Below are positions 60,156-64,000 of a stretch of DNA of 64,000 bases, in pieces. Each line of letters opens with the position of its first letter. Position 1 is the stretch's first letter. Location of the stretch: the NCBI GenBank assembly GCA_002215645.1, contig NGFI01000010.1:62001-126000 (forward strand), given 5' to 3'. This DNA comes from Gemmatimonadetes bacterium 2013_60CM_65_52 (lineage in GTDB: Bacteria > Gemmatimonadota > Gemmatimonadetes > Gemmatimonadales > Gemmatimonadaceae). The notes under the pieces were generated by a model. It was not told the DNA's origin. It searched no databases and was given only the letters and a program-made list of their open reading frames with translations. The position numbers and the translations under genes are program-made.

Positions 60156-61425
60156 TGATCTGGTCCCGCCTGGTGCCGACGCTCACATAGGTGATCGGCG
60201 CCTCGACGAGCGATTCGATGCGATCGAGATACCGACGCGCGGCGCCGGGCAGGTCCGTGAGCGTCCGGGCGGCCGCGGTCGAGCATTTCCAGCCCTCGAA
60301 CCGCTCGTAGCGCGGAACCGCGCGCTCGAGTGCCATGAGATCGCTCGGGAACTCTTGGTGCAACTCGCCATCGATCTCATACCCGACGCAGAGCTGAAGC
60401 GAGTCCAGCGTGTCGAGTACGTCGAGCTTTGTCACCGCGAGATCGGTGAGGCCGTTGACTCGCGTGGCGTATCGCACGACGACGGCGTCGAACCAGCCGC
60501 AGCGGCGCGGGCGGCCCGTGGTCGCGCCGAACTCGTTGCCGAGGCCGCGGACTTCAGTCTGGAGCGGCTCGCCGAGTTCCGTTGGCAGCGGCCCATTGCC
60601 GACGCGTGTCGTGTACGCTTTCACCACGCCAAGTACCCGGTCCACGAGGTTGGGACCAATGCCGACGCCGATGGCCGCACCGCCGGCCGTCGTGCTGCTC
60701 GACGTCACGTACGGATACGTGCCATGATCGATGTCCAGCAGCGAGCCCTGTGCGCCCTCCAGGAGCACCGATGCGTGCGACTTCACCGCACGATAGATGG
60801 TGAGGCTGATGTCGTCCGTGAGCGGCACCAGGCGTTTGGCGAGCTGCTCGAGCTTCGTCACGATGGCGTCCACGTCGATCGTCGTATCGGACCCATAACG
60901 CTTGAGGCGCCACTGTGCATGCTCGGCGCCCTTTGAGACCAGCTCGCGAAGACGATCCGGGTAGCGCAGGTCGAGCACGCGGACACCGCGCCGCGCCACC
61001 TTGTCCTCGTACGCAGGGCCAATGCCCCGGCCGGTCGTGCCGATGGCCCGGCTCGACGCACTCTCCGCGTCCACGAGCTTGTGATAGGGCAGTACGAGAT
61101 GCGCGCGGCCACTCACATAGAGTCGCCCCTCGACGTCCACGCCGGCCTGCACGAGGCCGTCGACCTCATCGAACAACGTGTCAGGATCGAGGACGACGCC
61201 GTTGCCGATGGCACACCGGACTCCCGGATGCAGAATGCCACTCGGAATCTGGTGGAGCACGAACGAGCGGTCGCCGAGGTCCACGGTATGTCCGGCGTTG
61301 GCGCCGCCCTGGTAGCGCACCACCCAATCGGCGCGCTCCGCCAGGACGTCCACGAGCTTCCCCTTTCCCTCGTCGCCCCACTGCGCACCGACGACGACCA
61401 CCACGCGCGATTCCGGACCGAACAT
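60145..61425 (-). CDS. purA: Adenylosuccinate synthetase
   Basis: 426 aa. GTP-dependent condensation of IMP and aspartate, first step of AMP synthesis. Signatures: VVGAQWGDEGKGKLVDVLAE at the N-terminus, YQGGANAGHTV, and GTTGRGIGPAYEDK. C-terminal PLTDDISLTIYRAV through TRRDQIIGL. Start ATG 61425. An intrinsic terminator-like hairpin sits about 30 bases upstream. Confidence 0.96.
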   Translation of the reverse strand: MFGPESRVVVVVGAQWGDEGKGKLVDVLAERADWVVRYQGGANAGHTVDLGDRSFVLHQIPSGILHPGVRCAIGNGVVLDPDTLFDEVDGLVQAGVDVEGRLYVSGRAHLVLPYHKLVDAESASSRAIGTTGRGIGPAYEDKVARRGVRVLDLRYPDRLRELVSKGAEHAQWRLKRYGSDTTIDVDAIVTKLEQLAKRLVPLTDDISLTIYRAVKSHASVLLEGAQGSLLDIDHGTYPYVTSSSTTAGGAAIGVGIGPNLVDRVLGVVKAYTTRVGNGPLPTELGEPLQTEVRGLGNEFGATTGRPRRCGWFDAVVVRYATRVNGLTDLAVTKLDVLDTLDSLQLCVGYEIDGELHQEFPSDLMALERAVPRYERFEGWKCSTAAARTLTDLPGAARRYLDRIESLVEAPITYVSVGTRRDQIIGL

Positions 61426-61454
61426 GAGGCTCCGAGCAGTCTACCGTGGGCAAC

Positions 61455-61485
61455 AAAAAACGCCCCGCGGGTTCGCGTGGGCGTT
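61455..61485 (-). terminator. Intrinsic terminator or attenuator before purA
   Basis: Read on the minus strand: AACGCCC-A-CGCG, loop AACC, CGCG-GGGCGTT, then TTTT. That is an 11-pair GC-rich stem with one bulge and a T-run. It ends only about 29 bases before the purA ATG, so it may end transcripts from the DUF456/M28 pair, or act as an attenuator in the purA leader. Confidence 0.7.
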
Positions 61486-61548
61486 GGCTGAATCTACCGG
61501 ATGGGTGGACGAAGTCAACAAACGCAACAGCAGTATCAGGAGGGAACT

Positions 61549-61710
61549 CCAGTACCCGGTATCCGGCATCCTGTACAAACGCGTATGCAGCAGGGCGGTC
61601 TTTGTCGGCCGTCGCTCGGTATGGTATTCCCGCGCTAAGCCGCGTCCGTAGTCCTACCGGATACGACGTTTTACCGAGTACCGGATACCGGGTACTGGTC
61701 TTCACTACTG
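61549..61710. repeat. Dispersed inverted-repeat element between purA and the DUF456 gene
   Basis: Left arm 61549-61575 (begins CCAGTACCCGGTATCCGGCA) and right arm 61672-61698 (begins TACCGAGTACCGGATACCGG) are near-complementary and enclose 96 bases, followed by TCTTCACTACTG as at 20975. With the copies at 10644-10911 and 20931-20986 it forms a repeat family. The rest of the 61426-61725 gap holds only this and the hairpin. Confidence 0.82.
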
Positions 61711-61725
61711 GGTCTGCGTCCCCAT

Positions 61726-62214
61726 TCAGGGGAGTGCCGCGACCATGACCCACGCCGCCATCCCCACGCCGATGCCCACCTTTGCTGCGGCCGACAACGC
61801 ACGCCCGATCAACGCCCCTGTCGCCACCCGCGTCGCATTCGCGCCGCCGCTGCCTCCGGAGATCTCCAACACGAACGCGCCGACAAATGCTCCGACGAAC
61901 GCGCCGATCACCGATCCGACAATCGGCAGGGGAACGCCCATGAACGCGCCGACCATCGCCCCGATGACCGCACCCCAACTGGCTCGCCGCGAGCCGCCGT
62001 ACTTCCGCGTGTACTTCGCCGTCAGCGTCCACTCGATGACCTCGCCGACCACGGCAAGCACCGTGACGCCGACGACCGTAACGATGCCCACGCTGTTGGG
62101 CACGAGCAGCGAGTAGCCCAGCGCTGCCCCCGCGATGATCCACGTCCCGGGCAAGCCGAATGGCACCATCACGAGGCCGAGCAGCAGCACCAGGGCAAGC
62201 AGCAGTTGATTCAT
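61726..62214 (-). CDS. DUF456 membrane protein
   Basis: 162 aa, four or five glycine-rich spans. Typical DUF456 layout: LLALVLLLGLVMVPFGLPGT, TVVGVTVLAVVGEVIEWTL, YTRKYGGSRRASWGAVIGAM and PLPIVGSVIGAFVGAFVGAF. Inner-membrane protein of unknown function. ATG 62214 overlaps the M28 gene stop (ATGA), so the two are coupled. Confidence 0.9.
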   Translation of the reverse strand: MNQLLLALVLLLGLVMVPFGLPGTWIIAGAALGYSLLVPNSVGIVTVVGVTVLAVVGEVIEWTLTAKYTRKYGGSRRASWGAVIGAMVGAFMGVPLPIVGSVIGAFVGAFVGAFVLEISGGSGGANATRVATGALIGRALSAAAKVGIGVGMAAWVMVAALP

Positions 62215-63245
62215 GGAGCCAATGCCTCCGCCGCGTGCGCAAGGATGGCGCCCACTTCGTCGATGCGAGTGCCGCGCATTGCGTCCAACGAGTCCGCGCG
62301 CAGATGCACGCGGCGCAACGAGCTTACAGAGCCATGACTCACCGTAACGGCCTGCCAGCCGGCCTGAACGAGCGCCGTTGAATCGGTCAACAGGCCGGGT
62401 GGCATTCGCCGCACGCGGACCTCGCGTGATGTCGCGCTCGACACCGCGCGAGCGATGTCCTGCGGCAGACGTCGCGAATACATGATCACGATCGACCCAT
62501 CGTCGTCCACTCCGTCACAGTTGAGTGCGATGGATGGCGCTTTCCCGCGCATCCACGCCCGCACACCTGCCAACCCCAACTCTTCGGCGCTCGGCAGCAA
62601 TATCCCGATCGCAAGTTTCGGTGACAGCAGCTCCGCGGCGACGAGCACGGCGGACACACCGGACGCATTGTCCAGCGCGCCAGCCGATCGGTTGCCGGGA
62701 ACACTCAGCGCCAGGGGCAGTGCGCCGGCAACCGTGATTACCGTCGCGGTCACCCACATCGTACGGGCCGGTACGCCGCCGAGTGTCAGCATCACCGAAA
62801 GAAATGACACGCCGAGGCCGAGTCCGAGCACGACGATTCCCGCAACGCGGGTGGCCGACGGCACGGGTTGCGACTTGGTATCCGTGTGCGCCACGAGCCA
62901 CACGCGCGGCGGACCATTGCCGCGCGTCGCGACGAGATTTCGCGAGGTGCCGCGCAGGAAGGGGAGCCACAGCACGGCGTCGCCGAGCATGGCACCCGCG
63001 AAGATCACCGTGAGCAGGAGTCCCGCAAGCAGCGTCGCCGCCGCAAGGCGCGGATCGCTTCCGCTCGATCCGAAGCGTGCCGCCCCGACAACGGTCGCCG
63101 AAATGAGTAGGGCGCCGAGCGGCGACGCAAACCTCGACGGGAACCGGGAAAAGTCGAACGGCTCTTCGCTTACCGCGAACCCGCACTTCTCGAGTACTGC
63201 CGTGGCGTAAGCGCGCGCCACCGCTTCCTCGGCCGAGCCGGCCAT
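62211..63245 (-). CDS. Membrane-bound M28-family aminopeptidase
   Basis: 344 aa. Zinc motifs of M28: His in WLVAHTDTKSQ, Asp in GALDNASGVSA, Glu pair in LPSAEELGLAG, Asp in LNCDGVDDDG, and a late His in RRVHLRADSLD. Before and inside the domain are hydrophobic spans (GALLISATVVGAARFG; LLAGLLLTVIFAGAMLGDAV; VAGIVVLGLGLGVSFLSVML), so the domain is membrane-embedded. No signal peptide. It is coupled to the DUF456 gene. Confidence 0.85.
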   Translation of the reverse strand: MAGSAEEAVARAYATAVLEKCGFAVSEEPFDFSRFPSRFASPLGALLISATVVGAARFGSSGSDPRLAAATLLAGLLLTVIFAGAMLGDAVLWLPFLRGTSRNLVATRGNGPPRVWLVAHTDTKSQPVPSATRVAGIVVLGLGLGVSFLSVMLTLGGVPARTMWVTATVITVAGALPLALSVPGNRSAGALDNASGVSAVLVAAELLSPKLAIGILLPSAEELGLAGVRAWMRGKAPSIALNCDGVDDDGSIVIMYSRRLPQDIARAVSSATSREVRVRRMPPGLLTDSTALVQAGWQAVTVSHGSVSSLRRVHLRADSLDAMRGTRIDEVGAILAHAAEALAP

Positions 63246-63297
63246 TCGAGGCTGCTGCGCGATTGCGCGGAGATGCCGGACGCCGCCGGCATCGGCG

Positions 63298-64000
63298 TCA
63301 CTGGCCGAGGAAATCGAACCCGCCGCCGCCCTGCGTCATGCCGTCCATCCCCGCGGCGGCTGGCGCGGATTCCGCCGACGCGGCCGCCTCCGCCGCAGCG
63401 ACCGCCGACGCGCTGACCGACGAGGTGACACGGCTGAACATGCGCATCTTCAGCTCGAAGTCCGACGGATTGGTGGCCGCCGACATCGCGGTGTCGAACG
63501 TCACCTCGCCCGACTGAACGAGGTCGGCCAGGTGTTGGTCGAACGTCTGCATGCCGTACTGGTCGCGACCGTCAGCGATGTAGTCGCGGATTTCACCGAT
63601 GCGCTTGCCGTCCGCGATCATGTCGCGCACCGCGGGCGTCACGATGAGAATCTCGGCGGCCACCGCGCGGCCGTGGCCGTCGGCGCGCGGCAGCAGGCGT
63701 TGTGACACGACGGAGTTCAGCGTCTCGCTCAACCGGATGCGCACGACGTCCTGCTCCTCGGGCGGGAACATGGCCATGATGCGGAGAATCGTGCTCTGCG
63801 CGTCCGGCGTGTGCAGCGTGGAGATCAGCAGGTGGCCCGTCTCCGCGGCCTTCATCGCCGTGTCGATCGTCTCCGCGTCGCGCATCTCACCGATCATGAC
63901 GACGTCGGGGTCCTGACGCAGCGCGGCGCGGAGCCCATTCTTGAAGTCCATGGTGTCCGACCCGATCTCGCGCTGCGTGATGGCGCTCTGAATGTCGGTA
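63298..64000 (-). CDS. pilT: Type IV pilus twitching-motility ATPase, C-terminal part (runs off the right edge)
   Basis: The frame stays open to the window edge; about 233 residues are visible. PilT features: ITQREIGSDTMDFKNGLRAA (Asp box region), VVMIGEMRDAETI (Walker B), AAETGHLLISTLHT (His box), and AMFPPEEQDVVRIRLSETLN. C-terminal tail is Ala/Ser/Gly-rich. Hexameric ATPase that retracts the pilus. Closest relatives are PilT or PilU; the Walker A is outside the window. The downstream M28 gene starts 52 bases later. Confidence 0.93.
   Translation of the reverse strand, partial: TDIQSAITQREIGSDTMDFKNGLRAALRQDPDVVMIGEMRDAETIDTAMKAAETGHLLISTLHTPDAQSTILRIMAMFPPEEQDVVRIRLSETLNSVVSQRLLPRADGHGRAVAAEILIVTPAVRDMIADGKRIGEIRDYIADGRDQYGMQTFDQHLADLVQSGEVTFDTAMSAATNPSDFELKMRMFSRVTSSVSASAVAAAEAAASAESAPAAAGMDGMTQGGGGFDFLGQ

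Noticed and set aside
1-64000. tRNA, rRNA, integrase, transposase or prophage genes
   Set aside because: I found none by reading; the low-GC left end suggests an island but no integrase or attachment site lies in the window.

Overview
The window is a high-GC bacterial chromosome segment with tightly packed, often ATGA- or TGATG-overlapping genes. Gene content (class II B12-dependent ribonucleotide reductase, single-chain glycyl-tRNA synthetase, cytochrome bd, YpdA/Bdr-type reductase, zinc-ribbon/FHA/Ser-Thr kinase signalling, many TolB-like and Omp85-like envelope proteins, no tRNA or rRNA) fits a Gemmatimonadota-like Gram-negative organism. That assignment is an inference from gene content and style, not from a marker-gene match.

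Region by region. (1) 1-4608, all minus strand and visibly less GC-rich than the rest (4021-4080 is 26/60 G+C): the N-terminus of a HerA-like ATPase, a 1068-aa sacsin/NO VEIN-type ATPase with a C-terminal PD-(D/E)XK-like DUF3883 domain, a possible 46-codon ORF and an unrecognised 187-codon gene. This looks like the edge of a defence or accessory island and is the best candidate for an undescribed system. (2) 4787-12577, minus: nrdJ, an exported zinc-protease/beta-propeller/beta-barrel fusion, and a cell-wall amidase lipoprotein, with a tandem pair of a dispersed repeat between the last two. (3) 12691-18023, plus: a four-gene overlapping phosphosignalling operon (zinc ribbon-FHA-FHA, Ser/Thr kinase, PP2C phosphatase, FHA-TM-trypsin). 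(4) 18013-20069, minus: anmK-murQ murein recycling pair. (5) 20188-24150, plus: small envelope protein, cydAB, lipoprotein; then ggt. (6) 26044-28423, minus: ECF sigma/anti-sigma/Spy-like three-gene operon and a glycine-zipper lipoprotein. (7) 28515-31592, plus: MsbA-like ABC exporter, soluble histidine kinase, receiver protein. (8) 31599-47661, minus: a run of sixteen genes, mostly overlapping, that starts with a small unknown protein and a ubiquitin-like protein, goes through MoxR-DUF58-BatA-DUF4175-like-DUF4159 and a histone-deacetylase-like hydrolase, a solitary GvpL/F-like protein, a Ser/Thr kinase, a dipeptide epimerase, PriA, a TIGR00300 enzyme and CcdA. (9) 47777-49875, minus: GAF histidine kinase and an SDR. 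(10) 49956-54276, plus: a complete D-glucarate/galactarate-type catabolic operon with its GntP transporter. (11) 54285-61425, minus: an outer-membrane/small-protein pair, M3 peptidase-glyS, bdr-purA. (12) 61726-64000, minus: DUF456 protein, membrane M28 peptidase and the 3' part of pilT.

Working together: murein turnover is represented by an amidase, AnmK, MurQ and an L-Ala-D/L-Glu-type epimerase. Envelope stress is represented by the ECF operon and the FHA/kinase/phosphatase/protease operon. A REP-like inverted repeat family (10644-10911, 20931-20986, 61549-61710) sits immediately upstream of several genes and, at one of them, appears to supply the start codon.
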